Shown here: positions 55,470-64,000 of the stretch, piece after piece
How the letters are laid out: each line of letters starts with the position of its first letter
Numbering within the stretch: position 1 is the stretch's first letter
Assembly: GCF_030063145.1 (NCBI RefSeq)
Contig: NZ_JASISM010000008.1
Span: 62,001 to 126,000 of the forward strand
DNA length: 64,000 nt
Source: Cryobacterium sp. PH31-L1
GTDB lineage: Bacteria; Actinomycetota; Actinomycetes; Actinomycetales; Microbacteriaceae
Direction of reading: 5' to 3'
Notes under the pieces: model-generated
Seen by the model: the letters and a program-made list of their open reading frames with translations, nothing else
Told to the model about the DNA's origin: nothing
Databases searched by the model: none
Program-made: the position numbers and the translations under genes

Positions 55470-56609
55470 CTACGGCACCTGCCGCTGATCGACCCCGTTA
55501 TAGGCCGACAGCGGACGAATGAGCGCGTTGCTCTTCTTCTGCTCCATAACGTGCGCGGTCCACCCGGTGATGCGCGCCGCCACGAAGATCGGTGTGAAGG
55601 TGAGGGTGTCGAACCCCATCAGGTGGTAGGCCGGGCCCGAGGGGTAGTCAAGGTTCGGCAGAATCGCCTTGTGGTTCGTCATCGCCGTCTCGAGGGCTTC
55701 GTACAATTCGAGCAGTTCCGGCTTCTGGTAATGCTCCACGAGGGTGACGAGCGAGGCCCGCATCGTCGGCACGCGCGAGTCGCCACTCTTGTAGACGCGG
55801 TGCCCGAAGCCCATGATCTTGCGCTTCTCAGCGAGCGCCTTCTCCAGCCACGGTTCGGCCCGCGCCGCCGATCCGGCTTCGAGGCCGATCTCGGCAAAAG
55901 TGTGCATGACGGCCTCATTCGCGCCGCCGTGCAGTGCGCCCTTCAGAGCCCCGACCGCCCCGGTCACCGCCGAGTACAGGTCGGACAGGGTCGACGTGAT
56001 GACCCGAGCGGTGAAGGTCGACGCGTTGAACGAGTGCTCGGCGTAGAGGATCATCGATACGTCGAACGCGTTGACGACGACGAGTTCGGGCACCTCGCCG
56101 AAAGCCATGTGCAGAAAGTTCGCGGAGTAGCCGAGATCGTCGCGGGGCTCGACCAAATCGAGGCCGTGCCGGCGACGCTGGTCGTAGGAGACGATCGCCG
56201 GCAGCTGGGCGAACAGGCGGATCGACTTGGCGAGGTCGGATTCCGGCGATGGATTCTCGGCGTCGGGGTCGCTCGCACCGATGACGCTCACCGCGGTACG
56301 CACGACATCCATCGGGTGCGCGGTCAGCGGCAGCTCGTCGATAATGCGCTTGACCACCGGGCTCAGGTGACGCAGCGAACGTTCGAGCGCCTCAAATTCG
56401 GCGAGCTGCTGATCTGTGGGCAGTTCCCCGTGCCAAAGCAGGTAGGCGACCTCTTCGAAGCTCTTCTTCGCCGCGAGTTCCTGCACCGGGTAGCCCCGGT
56501 AGAGCAGCGAGTTGGTCTCCGGGTTGACCTTGGAGACCGCGGTCGTGTCGACGACGACGCCGGTCAGTCCCTTATAGACGTGTGGTTCGACAGTTTGGGT
56601 GTCAGACAT
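55470..56609 (-). CDS. prpC: 2-methylcitrate synthase
   Basis: This 379-residue citrate-synthase-fold enzyme condenses propionyl-CoA with oxaloacetate. Active-site segments: LYAEHSFNASTFTARV, GALKGALHGGANEAVM and IMGFGHRVYKSGDSR. Length and prpD/prpB neighbours distinguish it from the housekeeping citrate synthase, although it may use acetyl-CoA too. Last gene of the minus-strand prp operon, 9 bases after prpB. Confidence 0.95.
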   Translation of the reverse strand: MSDTQTVEPHVYKGLTGVVVDTTAVSKVNPETNSLLYRGYPVQELAAKKSFEEVAYLLWHGELPTDQQLAEFEALERSLRHLSPVVKRIIDELPLTAHPMDVVRTAVSVIGASDPDAENPSPESDLAKSIRLFAQLPAIVSYDQRRRHGLDLVEPRDDLGYSANFLHMAFGEVPELVVVNAFDVSMILYAEHSFNASTFTARVITSTLSDLYSAVTGAVGALKGALHGGANEAVMHTFAEIGLEAGSAARAEPWLEKALAEKRKIMGFGHRVYKSGDSRVPTMRASLVTLVEHYQKPELLELYEALETAMTNHKAILPNLDYPSGPAYHLMGFDTLTFTPIFVAARITGWTAHVMEQKKSNALIRPLSAYNGVDQRQVP

Positions 56610-56618
56610 TGTGCTCCT

Positions 56619-57548
56619 TCAGGCCTGCGTTGAACTGGGCGTCGAAATGTGCGGGTTCAACGTGAAATCGAAGATACCCGAATCGAACTGACTGTACGAG
56701 GCATAATCGAGCAACTCGTACAGGTCCGCGCGGTGCTGCATTTCGGGCAGCATCGTCGTGAGCGAACCGGTCTGTTCGATGGCGTCGAGTCCGCGGGCGG
56801 CCGAACCCATCGCCAGGCGCAGCAGCGACACCGGAAAGATCACCAGGTTCATGCCCACGTTTTCCAGCTGCTGCACGGTGTACAGCTCGCCCTTGCCGAA
56901 CTCGGTCATGTTCGCCAGGATCGGCACCGACACCGCAGCGCGAATCGTTTCGAACTCGGCCAGGCTTCCCATAGCCTCGGGGAAGATGGCGTCGGCCCCG
57001 GCGTCCTGCAGCTGTTTGGCGCGCGTGACGGCCGCGTCCAGCCCGTCGACGGCACGGATGTCCGTGCGCGCCATCACCAGAAAGTTCGGGTCACGCCGCG
57101 CGTCGACCGCCGCGCGGATGCGCTTGATCGCGGTGTCGGCATCCACGACCTGCTTGCCGTCGAGGTGACCGCAGCGTTTCGGGTTGATCTGGTCCTCGAT
57201 GTGCATGCCGGCCAGGCCGGCATCTTCGAGGGTCTGGATGGTGCGGGCCACGTTCATCGGTTCGCCGAAGCCGGTGTCGGCGTCGACGATCGCCGGCAGG
57301 TCGGTCATGCGAGCGATCTGCTGCGACCGGCCGGCCACCTCGGTGAGAGTGGTCAGGCCGATGTCGGGCAGGCCGAGGTCGGCCGAGAGCACGGCGCCCG
57401 AAATATAGACGCCCTCGAACCCCTTCTGCTGAATGAGCTTGGCCGACAGCGGGTTGAACGCGCCGGGGTAACGCAAAATCTTGCCGCCCTTGAGGCCCTG
57501 GCGCAGCGCAATCCGCTTGTCGGCGGCGGTCGTGCCGGCATACAGCAT
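56619..57548 (-). CDS. prpB: 2-methylisocitrate lyase
   Basis: This 309-residue isocitrate-lyase superfamily barrel splits 2-methylisocitrate into pyruvate and succinate. The catalytic loop reads PKRCGHLDGK, with the Cys base, and metal-site segments include VDADTGFGEP and HIEDQINPKRCGH. ATG 57548 overlaps the prpD stop by one base. Confidence 0.96.
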   Translation of the reverse strand: MLYAGTTAADKRIALRQGLKGGKILRYPGAFNPLSAKLIQQKGFEGVYISGAVLSADLGLPDIGLTTLTEVAGRSQQIARMTDLPAIVDADTGFGEPMNVARTIQTLEDAGLAGMHIEDQINPKRCGHLDGKQVVDADTAIKRIRAAVDARRDPNFLVMARTDIRAVDGLDAAVTRAKQLQDAGADAIFPEAMGSLAEFETIRAAVSVPILANMTEFGKGELYTVQQLENVGMNLVIFPVSLLRLAMGSAARGLDAIEQTGSLTTMLPEMQHRADLYELLDYASYSQFDSGIFDFTLNPHISTPSSTQA

Positions 57549-59083
57549 TAGAAGATTCCGATCGGCGTGGCCATCGAGGAGAGCAGTCCGGGCTTGGCCA
57601 CGATGGTCAGACCACCGAGGTCGGCGGCGCCGAGATCGGGCAGGCGCTGGGCCAGTGCGAGGAAGCGTTCGATCTCGGACTCCTCCATGACCGGCGCGGC
57701 AAGGGTGCGGAACTTGTTGATGTACTCCGCGCGGGCAAACGGGCGAGCGCCCAGCGGATGCGCGTCGGCGACGGCGATCTCGTCGACCAGGCGGGTTCCA
57801 TTGGCCAGTTCGATCTCCACGCGACCGCCGAAGGCCTTCTCGGCCGGGTCGAGGGAGTGGTAGCGACGCGTCCACTCCTTGTCCTCGGTCGTGGTGACGG
57901 TGTTCCAGAGGTCGATGGTGTCGGGTCGACCTGCGCGCTCGGGGCTGTAGGAATCGACGTGGTTCCAGGTGCCGTCCTGCAACGCCACCGTGAAGATATA
58001 CGGAATGGAGTGGTCGAGGGTTTCGCGGCTCGCGGTGGGGTCATACTTCTGCGGGTCGTTGGCGCCGGAGCCGATCACGAAGTGCGTGTGGTGGCTGGTG
58101 TGGATCACGACGCTCTTGATCGCACCGGCCACGAGTAGTTCGGGGTGCTCGTTGTGCAGCTTGCGAGCGAGGTCGATCCAGGCCTGCGCCTGATACTCGG
58201 CCGAGTGCTCCTTGGTATAGCTGTCCAGGATGGCGCGCTTGATGCTGCCGGGTTTGGGCAGCGAGACGTCGTAGGAGCCCTCCGGTCCGTCGAGCAGCCA
58301 GGCGATGACGCCGTCTTCGCCCTCGTAGATCGGGGTCGGGCTGGTCTCGCCTCGCAGAGCCCGGTCAACGGCTTCGACGGCCATCTTGCCGGCGAATGCC
58401 GGGGCGTGCGCCTTCCAGCTGGAGATTTCGCCCTTCCGCGACTGGCGGGTTGCGGTCGTGGTGTGCAACGCCTGGCCGACCGCCTGAAAGATGATCTCCT
58501 TGTCGAGGCCGAGCAGGGTGCCGATGCCCGCGGCGACCGACGGACCGAGGTGGGCGACGTGGTCGATCTTGTGCGCGTGCAGGCTGATCGACTTCACCAG
58601 GTCGATCTGGATCTCGTAGCCGGTGGCGATGCCACGAATCAGGTCGCGTCCAGAGAGGCCGCGAGAGGCGGCGAGGTGCTGCGCGACGGCGGTGATCGGG
58701 GGGATGTTATCACCCGGGTGAGAGTACTCGGCGGCCAGGAAGGTGTCGTGGTAGTCGAGTTCACGCACGGCGACGCCGTTCGCCCAGGCCGCCCATTCCG
58801 GGGACACCCGGCGGGCCGGCGCGAGGCCGAACACGGTCGCGCCGTCGCCGCCGTTGGAACGCGGGTGGGCGAGGGCCTGCGAACGAGCGGCGATCACCGG
58901 GCGACGGGTCAGGCTGGCCGCGGCAACGGAGGCGTTGTCGATGACACGGTTGATGACCATCTCGGTCACTTCCTCGGAAACCATTGCGGGGTCGGCGGCG
59001 ACCTCGGCGATCTTCCAGGCGAGCTGGTCTTCGCGGGCTAGATTCTCGTCGCTCTTGTGAACTCGAACGTGGTGCAGCTGCAC
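57548..59083 (-). CDS. prpD: 2-methylcitrate dehydratase
   Basis: This 511-residue MmgE/PrpD-family protein dehydrates 2-methylcitrate. Characteristic blocks: [20 protein letters not shown], and the C-terminal region [12 protein letters not shown]. The start is GTG 59083 behind AAGGGA. It is 14 bases after the gntR gene on the same strand and leads the prpDBC genes. Confidence 0.95.
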   Translation of the reverse strand: MQLHHVRVHKSDENLAREDQLAWKIAEVAADPAMVSEEVTEMVINRVIDNASVAAASLTRRPVIAARSQALAHPRSNGGDGATVFGLAPARRVSPEWAAWANGVAVRELDYHDTFLAAEYSHPGDNIPPITAVAQHLAASRGLSGRDLIRGIATGYEIQIDLVKSISLHAHKIDHVAHLGPSVAAGIGTLLGLDKEIIFQAVGQALHTTTATRQSRKGEISSWKAHAPAFAGKMAVEAVDRALRGETSPTPIYEGEDGVIAWLLDGPEGSYDVSLPKPGSIKRAILDSYTKEHSAEYQAQAWIDLARKLHNEHPELLVAGAIKSVVIHTSHHTHFVIGSGANDPQKYDPTASRETLDHSIPYIFTVALQDGTWNHVDSYSPERAGRPDTIDLWNTVTTTEDKEWTRRYHSLDPAEKAFGGRVEIELANGTRLVDEIAVADAHPLGARPFARAEYINKFRTLAAPVMEESEIERFLALAQRLPDLGAADLGGLTIVAKPGLLSSMATPIGIF

Positions 59084-59097
59084 GGTGGATCCCTTCG

Positions 59098-59790
59098 TTA
59101 GTCGGCCGCAGTCGTTGATCGACTGGCCGAGTCCTCGTCGATCGCCGCGAGGACGCTCAAGAGGCTTTGGTGAAGATGAATATGGGTGGCATGGGCTGCC
59201 AGCGACGGGTCGCCGGCGATGATGGCGTCGATAATCAGCAGGTGCTCGGACGCTGCGGCACGAAGCCGCAGCGGATTTCTCCGGGCCAGCCGACGGATAC
59301 GGGCCAAGTGGGTGCGTACGGCGCGTAAAGCGCCGACGAGAAAAGGGTTTTCCACGGCCGCGTCGACGGCATCTTCGAGCTCGTCGATCAGTACGTAGTA
59401 ACGGTGCACACCGACATCGCCCTGGTCCAGCAGGTCCGGCGCCGTCACAAAGGCGTCGCGCAGCTTCAGGAACGGCGCGGGTTCGCGCCGAGTCGCAGCC
59501 AGGCGAATGGCCTGCACCTCGAGTGCCTGGCGCAGTTCGTATAGTTCGGAGATGCTGTCGACGGAGATGTCGGTCACTTCGAAACCGCGGCCGCGGCGGC
59601 CGACCACCAGACCGTCGGCGATCAACCGGGCCACCGCTTCGCGCAGCGGGGTGCGGGAGACGCCGATACGCTCGGCTTGTTCTACTTCGAGCAGGGCAGC
59701 GCCGGGGGCGAGGAGGCCGTTGAGAATCTCCCCGCGCAACTGACGGTACGCCCGCTCGCTGGCTCGAAGCGGTACGTCTAACCCCAACAT
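59098..59790 (-). CDS. GntR (FadR/FCD-type) regulator of the propionate genes
   Basis: N-terminal winged helix [20 protein letters not shown] with [20 protein letters not shown] is the GntR HTH. The C-terminal helical FCD domain contains the metal/ligand-binding Asp and His positions typical of FadR relatives. I chose ATG 59790, so that both TGTATACA sites are intergenic; a longer frame to 59829 would run through the nearer one. It heads the prpDBC operon and faces prpE, so it probably senses propionyl-CoA or methylcitrate. Confidence 0.88.
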   Translation of the reverse strand: MLGLDVPLRASERAYRQLRGEILNGLLAPGAALLEVEQAERIGVSRTPLREAVARLIADGLVVGRRGRGFEVTDISVDSISELYELRQALEVQAIRLAATRREPAPFLKLRDAFVTAPDLLDQGDVGVHRYYVLIDELEDAVDAAVENPFLVGALRAVRTHLARIRRLARRNPLRLRAAASEHLLIIDAIIAGDPSLAAHATHIHLHQSLLSVLAAIDEDSASRSTTAAD

Positions 59791-59799
59791 TGCGGTTTC

Positions 59800-59870
59800 T
59801 GTATACACAAGACCGATCCTATTCCACATTGCCCGGTTATATGCAATACTTCAACCACTCTTTGTATACA
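59800..59870. promoter_or_regulatory. Divergent prp control region with two TGTATACA sites
   Basis: Palindromic TGTATACA occurs at 59800-59807 and 59863-59870, the first in CTTGTGTATACAGAA context on the minus strand and the second in CTTTGTATACAGAGG. The two sites, 63 bases apart, lie immediately upstream of gntR and prpE. Repeated GTATAC cores are a typical FCD-type GntR operator, consistent with control of both directions. Confidence 0.7.
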
Positions 59871-59881
59871 GAGGTGCTTCG

Positions 59882-61822
59882 ATGGAGAAGGTAGACATGA
59901 ACGGCGAATCAGGTGGGGGCTACCGGGATGCCTGGCGACGCAGCATTTCGTCGCCGGAGGACTTCTGGCTTGAGGCCGCCGAGGGTATCGACTGGATCAC
60001 GCAGCCGGCACGTGCGCTCGCCGTCGACGGCAAGGCCACCGGAAGCTGGTTTCCCGGGGGAACACTCAACACGAGCTACAACGCCCTGGACCGGCACGTT
60101 CTGGCCGGCAGGGGCGCCAACACGGCACTCATCTACGACTCCGCCATGACCGGCACCCGGGTTCAGCTGAGCTACCTCGAGCTGCTTGGCCGCGTCGCCA
60201 GATTCGCGGGAGTGCTCCGCGCCAACGGCGTCGGCACCGGAGACCGCGTCATCATCTACCTGCCGATGATCCCCGAGGCCGTTGTCGCCATGCTCGCCTG
60301 CGCGCGCATCGGCGCTGTGCACTCCGTTGTGTTCGGTGGTTTCGCCGCGACCGAACTGGCCGTCCGTATTGATGACGCCCGCCCGAGTGTCATCGTCACG
60401 GCATCCGGCGGTCTGGAACCCGGCCGCGCCGTGGAATACCTGCCACTGGTCGAGAAAGCGCTCGCTCTCAGCCAGGGTTCGGTGCACACCGTCATCGTGC
60501 GTGACCGTGACAGCATCCCGGGTTCAGCGGCGGACTACCAGAACGGTTCGACCGGCACGGTCTGGCTCGACTGGGCCGACGAAGAGGCCACGGCTGCACC
60601 GGCCGACCCGGTGGCCCTGAGCTCCGACGACCCGCTCTACATCCTCTACACCTCGGGCACGACCGGCAAGCCCAAGGGCATCATCCGGGACAACGGCGGC
60701 CATGCCGTCGCCCTGAACTGGTCGATGCGCAACGTCTACAACGTGGGTCCTGGTGACGTCTACTGGGCAGCCTCGGACGTCGGCTGGGTCGTCGGGCACT
60801 CGTACATCGTCTATGCGCCGCTGCTGGCCGGGGCGACCACTGTCATCTATGAGGGCAAACCCATCGGAACGCCCGATGCCGGCGCCTTCTGGCGAGTGAT
60901 CGACGATTACAAGGTCAAGGTGCTGTTCACCGCGCCGACCGCCATCCGGGCCATCCGCCGCGTCGACCCCGACCTGCTCGAACTGAAGAATCACGACGTG
61001 TCCAGCCTGGCCAGCCTGTTCCTGGCCGGCGAGCGCCTCGACCCCGAAACCTTCCACTGGGCCAACAACGGCCTGCACTGCCCGGTGGTCGACCACTGGT
61101 GGCAGACCGAAACCGGCTGGGCGATCTGCGCCAACCTGCTCGGCATCGAGGAGTTGCCCACGAAGCCCGGTTCGGCCACCGTTCCGGTTCCCGGGTATGA
61201 CATCGCCATTCTGGATTCCAAGGGCAAGCCGATCGAAAAGATCGGCAAGGACGGCAACATCGCCATCCGCCTTCCGCTGCCACCCGGGACCCTCCTCGGG
61301 GTCTGGGGCAGTGAGGAACGATTCGAAAGTTCGTACCTCACCGCTTTTCCGGGTTACTACGCCACCGGTGACTCCGGTCATTTCGACGCAGACGGCTACC
61401 TGTTCGTGATGGGCCGCACCGACGACGTCATCAATGTCGCCGGGCACCGACTGTCGACCGGCTCGCTCGAAGAGGTTCTCACCCTGCACCCGGCCGTTGC
61501 CGAATGCGCCGTGCTTGGCGTGCACGACCCACTCAAGGGACAGCGCGCGGCCGGTTTCGTCACCCTCAAAGCCGGAAGTACGGTGCAACACGACGTACTC
61601 GCCGCAGAACTCGTCGCCCTCGTCCGGGAGCATGTCGGCCCGGTCGCAGCGTTTCGCGACGTCACCATACTCGACCGACTGCCCAAAACGCGGTCGGGCA
61701 AGATTCTTCGCAAAACCATTCGGCAAATCGTCGACGGTGAAGAATATTCCGTTCCCCCCACCATCGAAGACCCCACCGTTCTTGACGATCTGAAACGAGC
61801 GCTGTCAGCATCCGTTTCCTAG
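59882..61822 (+). CDS. prpE: Propionyl-CoA synthetase (acyl-CoA synthetase)
   Basis: This 646-residue AMP-forming ligase activates propionate. Motifs: YILYTSGTTGKPKGI (ATP), WWQTETGWA, the hinge YATGDSGHFD, GRTDDVINVAGHRLSTG, and the acetylatable Lys in RSGKILRKT. PrpE differs from acetyl-CoA synthetase in its shorter N-terminal part, consistent with this protein. GAGGTG precedes the ATG. It starts divergently from gntR-prpDBC and is followed by the carboxylate symporter. Confidence 0.93.
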   Translation: MEKVDMNGESGGGYRDAWRRSISSPEDFWLEAAEGIDWITQPARALAVDGKATGSWFPGGTLNTSYNALDRHVLAGRGANTALIYDSAMTGTRVQLSYLELLGRVARFAGVLRANGVGTGDRVIIYLPMIPEAVVAMLACARIGAVHSVVFGGFAATELAVRIDDARPSVIVTASGGLEPGRAVEYLPLVEKALALSQGSVHTVIVRDRDSIPGSAADYQNGSTGTVWLDWADEEATAAPADPVALSSDDPLYILYTSGTTGKPKGIIRDNGGHAVALNWSMRNVYNVGPGDVYWAASDVGWVVGHSYIVYAPLLAGATTVIYEGKPIGTPDAGAFWRVIDDYKVKVLFTAPTAIRAIRRVDPDLLELKNHDVSSLASLFLAGERLDPETFHWANNGLHCPVVDHWWQTETGWAICANLLGIEELPTKPGSATVPVPGYDIAILDSKGKPIEKIGKDGNIAIRLPLPPGTLLGVWGSEERFESSYLTAFPGYYATGDSGHFDADGYLFVMGRTDDVINVAGHRLSTGSLEEVLTLHPAVAECAVLGVHDPLKGQRAAGFVTLKAGSTVQHDVLAAELVALVREHVGPVAAFRDVTILDRLPKTRSGKILRKTIRQIVDGEEYSVPPTIEDPTVLDDLKRALSASVS

Positions 61823-61913
61823 AGCATCGGTCGAGACCACTCCCCACCCCCACCGCGCACCCACACACTTTTCCCGAAACCCGCAATTTCCGTTCTCTAG
61901 GCAAGGAGGCCCC

Positions 61914-62261
61914 ATGAGTGAAGCAGTGAAAGACGCCCCACCGAAATCCACTATCGATTACGAGGCGTTTGAAAAGACCCCCCGTTTTCTCGAGTTGAAG
62001 CGCACCCGCAACAGGTTCGTCGTACCGCTGGCCATCTTCTTTCTGGTCTGGTACTTCGCCTACGTGCTTGCTGCCGCGTATCTGCCCGAATTCATGGCGA
62101 CGCCGGTCTTCGGCAGCATCAACATCGGCTTGCTGCTCGGCCTCGGCCAGTTCGTCACGACGTTCGCCATCACCATGAGCTACGTGACCTTCGCCAACCG
62201 CAAGATCGATCCACGCACCGAAGAACTTCGCCTTGAACTCGAGCGGATGGAACAGCGATGA
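61914..62261 (+). CDS. DUF485 membrane protein (symporter partner)
   Basis: This 115-residue protein has two transmembrane segments (VVPLAIFFLVWYFAYVLAAAY and the IGLLLGLGQFVTTFAITMSYV region). DUF485 proteins are found next to ActP/MctC-type symporters and may stabilise them. AAGGAGG precedes the ATG, and its stop overlaps the symporter start by 4 bases. Confidence 0.9.
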   Translation: MSEAVKDAPPKSTIDYEAFEKTPRFLELKRTRNRFVVPLAIFFLVWYFAYVLAAAYLPEFMATPVFGSINIGLLLGLGQFVTTFAITMSYVTFANRKIDPRTEELRLELERMEQR

Positions 62262-63874
62262 ACGCACTGCACTCCCTGGCCACGTTGGTCAAACCGGTTG
62301 AGAACAACCCGGTCCTGAACATCTCCATCTTCCTGGCTTTCGTGGCCATCACCCTGGTGATCGTGATCCGTTCCGGACGCAACAACAAGACGGCGGCTGA
62401 TTACTACACAGGTGGCCGCTCGTTCACCGGACCGCAGAACGGGTTCGCCATCGCCGGTGACTACCTGTCGGCGGCGTCGTTTCTCGGCATAGTCGGCGCG
62501 ATTGCCGTCAGCGGCTATGACGGGTTCATGTACTCGATCGGATTCCTCGTCGCCTGGCTCGTGGCCCTGCTGCTCGTTGCGGAGCTCATGCGCAACACCG
62601 GCAAGTTCACCATGGCCGACGTGCTCTCCTTCCGGTTGCGTCAGGGTCCCGTGCGCGTCGCAGCGGCGACGACCACACTGGCCGTCTGTTTCTTCTACCT
62701 GCTCGCCCAGATGGCCGGTGCAGGTGGACTCGTCTCGCTGCTCCTCGGCATCAACGACAAGCTCGGCCAGTCCATCGTGGTCACCATCGTCGGCGCCCTG
62801 ATGATCGTCTACGTACTGGTCGGCGGGATGAAGGGCACCACCTGGGTGCAGATCGTCAAGGCATTCCTGCTCATCATCGGCGCGTTCGCGATGACGATCT
62901 GGGTACTCGCGATAAACGGTTTCAGCCTGTCGAACCTGCTCGACAGTGCGGTGTCCGTCTCCAGCGCCGGCGCCGGCATCCTCGCTCCAGGTCTGAAGTA
63001 CGGCACGAACCCGCTCGACTTCATCTCACTGGCTCTTGCCCTGGTTCTCGGAACCGCCGGCCTGCCGCACGTGCTCATGCGCTTCTACACGGTTCCTACC
63101 GCCAAGGAAGCTCGTCGTTCGGTCGTGTGGGCCATCTGGCTCATCGGCGCGTTCTACATCTTCACGCTGGTGCTCGGCTTCGGTGCGGCGTCTCTCGTCG
63201 GTGCAGACACCGTGCTCGCCGCTCCCGGTGGAGTGAACTCGGCAGCTCCGCTGCTCGCGCTCGCTCTCGGCGGTCCGCTGTTGCTCGGCTTCATTTCCGC
63301 CATCGCCTTCGCGACGATCCTGGCCGTGGTGGCCGGAATCACCATCACCGCGGCAACCAGCTTCGCGCACGACATCTACGGCTCCGTCATCAAGAAGGGC
63401 AAGGGAAACCCCGACGACGAGGTCAAGGTTGCGCGTCGTACCGTGGTCGTGATCGGCGTTCTCGCCATCGCCGGTGGTATCGGCGTGCAGGGCCAGAATA
63501 TTGCCTTCCTAGTGGCCCTGGCCTTCGCCGTCGCGGCGAGCGCCAACCTGCCGACCATTCTCTACTCCCTGTTCTGGCGTGGTTTCACCACCCGCGGCGC
63601 GGTCTGGAGCATGTACGGCGGACTCGCTTCGGCCGTGTTGCTGATCATCTTCTCGCCGGTGTTCTCCGGTACGGAGACCTCCATGTTCGGTGCTGACGTG
63701 AACTTCGCGATCTTCCCACTGAGCAACCCCGGCATCGTCTCGATCCCGCTCGGATTCTTCCTGGGCTGGCTCGGATCGGTCACCAGCACCGTGAAGGAGA
63801 GCCCGAAGCTCGCCGCCGAAATGTCGGTGCGTTCACTCACCGGGCACGGCGCCGAGAAGGCTGTCGAGCACTAA
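62258..63874 (+). CDS. Monocarboxylate/cation symporter (MctC/ActP type)
   Basis: A 538-residue sodium:solute symporter with about thirteen spans. YYTGGRSFTGPQNGFAIAGDYLSAASFLGI near the N-terminus and GTAGLPHVLMRFYTVP in the middle are typical of acetate/propionate/pyruvate transporters. It lies downstream of prpE, so it should bring propionate in for activation. Corynebacterium MctC carries acetate, propionate and pyruvate. Followed by a strong terminator. Confidence 0.93.
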   Translation: MNALHSLATLVKPVENNPVLNISIFLAFVAITLVIVIRSGRNNKTAADYYTGGRSFTGPQNGFAIAGDYLSAASFLGIVGAIAVSGYDGFMYSIGFLVAWLVALLLVAELMRNTGKFTMADVLSFRLRQGPVRVAAATTTLAVCFFYLLAQMAGAGGLVSLLLGINDKLGQSIVVTIVGALMIVYVLVGGMKGTTWVQIVKAFLLIIGAFAMTIWVLAINGFSLSNLLDSAVSVSSAGAGILAPGLKYGTNPLDFISLALALVLGTAGLPHVLMRFYTVPTAKEARRSVVWAIWLIGAFYIFTLVLGFGAASLVGADTVLAAPGGVNSAAPLLALALGGPLLLGFISAIAFATILAVVAGITITAATSFAHDIYGSVIKKGKGNPDDEVKVARRTVVVIGVLAIAGGIGVQGQNIAFLVALAFAVAASANLPTILYSLFWRGFTTRGAVWSMYGGLASAVLLIIFSPVFSGTETSMFGADVNFAIFPLSNPGIVSIPLGFFLGWLGSVTSTVKESPKLAAEMSVRSLTGHGAEKAVEH

Positions 63875-63890
63875 CCCCCGAGGTACAACG

Positions 63891-63925
63891 AACGGGCCGG
63901 CCAGGATCATCCTGTCCGGCCCGTT
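63891..63925 (+). terminator. Rho-independent terminator of the prpE-symporter unit
   Basis: AACGGGCCGG pairs with CCGGCCCGTT, extended by an inner CAGGAT/ATCCTG, and is followed by TTCTGT. It sits 16 bases after the symporter stop. I see no gene in the remaining 75 bases of the window. Confidence 0.85.
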
Positions 63926-64000
63926 TTCTGTGCGCCGCGTGCCGCAGGCTCGGTCGGGTTGGTTGATGGCGATCTCGGCAGGCTCGATCAGCGGGGGCGT

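Overview
The window is 64 kb of high-GC, gene-dense DNA from an actinobacterium. Gene content, codon use and the frequent octamer RCGGATGC/GCATCCGY point to the family Microbacteriaceae (Cryobacterium-like is my guess; no 16S or other marker is present). It looks like ordinary chromosome. I see no insertion sequence, prophage, CRISPR array, tRNA or rRNA gene. Layout from left to right: (1) 1-2001, a truncated Tat-exported ferritin-like protein beside tatC and tatA. (2) 2130-7286, an assimilatory nitrate cluster with a NarK-type porter, the molybdopterin nitrate reductase NasC and its FAD/[2Fe-2S] partner NasB. (3) 7554-16305, mixed housekeeping: RNase HI, a BRCT protein whose exonuclease domain has lost its catalytic residues, a sugar/H+ symporter, an MpaB-like oxygenase, a MerR regulator with a membrane protein, and an M18 aminopeptidase. 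(4) 16413-21590, a DUF2087 protein overlapping a RecQ helicase fused to a phosphoribosyltransferase-like domain, then a three-gene cystine-type ABC importer. (5) 21626-27481, a toxin-antitoxin pair, a HAD nucleotidase and sbcDC. (6) 27654-33630, a fructose PTS locus fruR-fruK-fruBCA followed by ptsI and ptsH, which together supply the whole phosphorelay. (7) 33800-39348, a small protein with an FHA protein, a DUF2231 membrane protein, a multicopper oxidase, gamma-glutamyltransferase and a zinc-ribbon protein. (8) 39400-41142, a decayed glutamine-synthetase-like gene, a gene-free stretch packed with large hairpins including two inverted copies of a structured repeat, and a PuuD-like glutamine amidotransferase. 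(9) 41354-46051, PspA, an arginase-family protein, a crotonase, a flavoprotein disulfide reductase and a small HExxH protein. (10) 46118-50292, katA and a Fur-family regulator with a clear palindromic operator, divergent from an MMPL transporter. (11) 50309-55377, amidase, SDR, GNAT, Ung, an S51-like peptidase and a purine phosphoribosyltransferase. (12) 55470-63874, a complete propionate module: gntR-prpD-prpB-prpC on the minus strand, divergent from prpE and a DUF485/MctC-type monocarboxylate symporter, with two TGTATACA sites between. The least explained structure is the inverted hairpin element at 40051-40336, next to the pseudogene. The degenerate exonuclease and the RecQ-phosphoribosyltransferase fusion come next.
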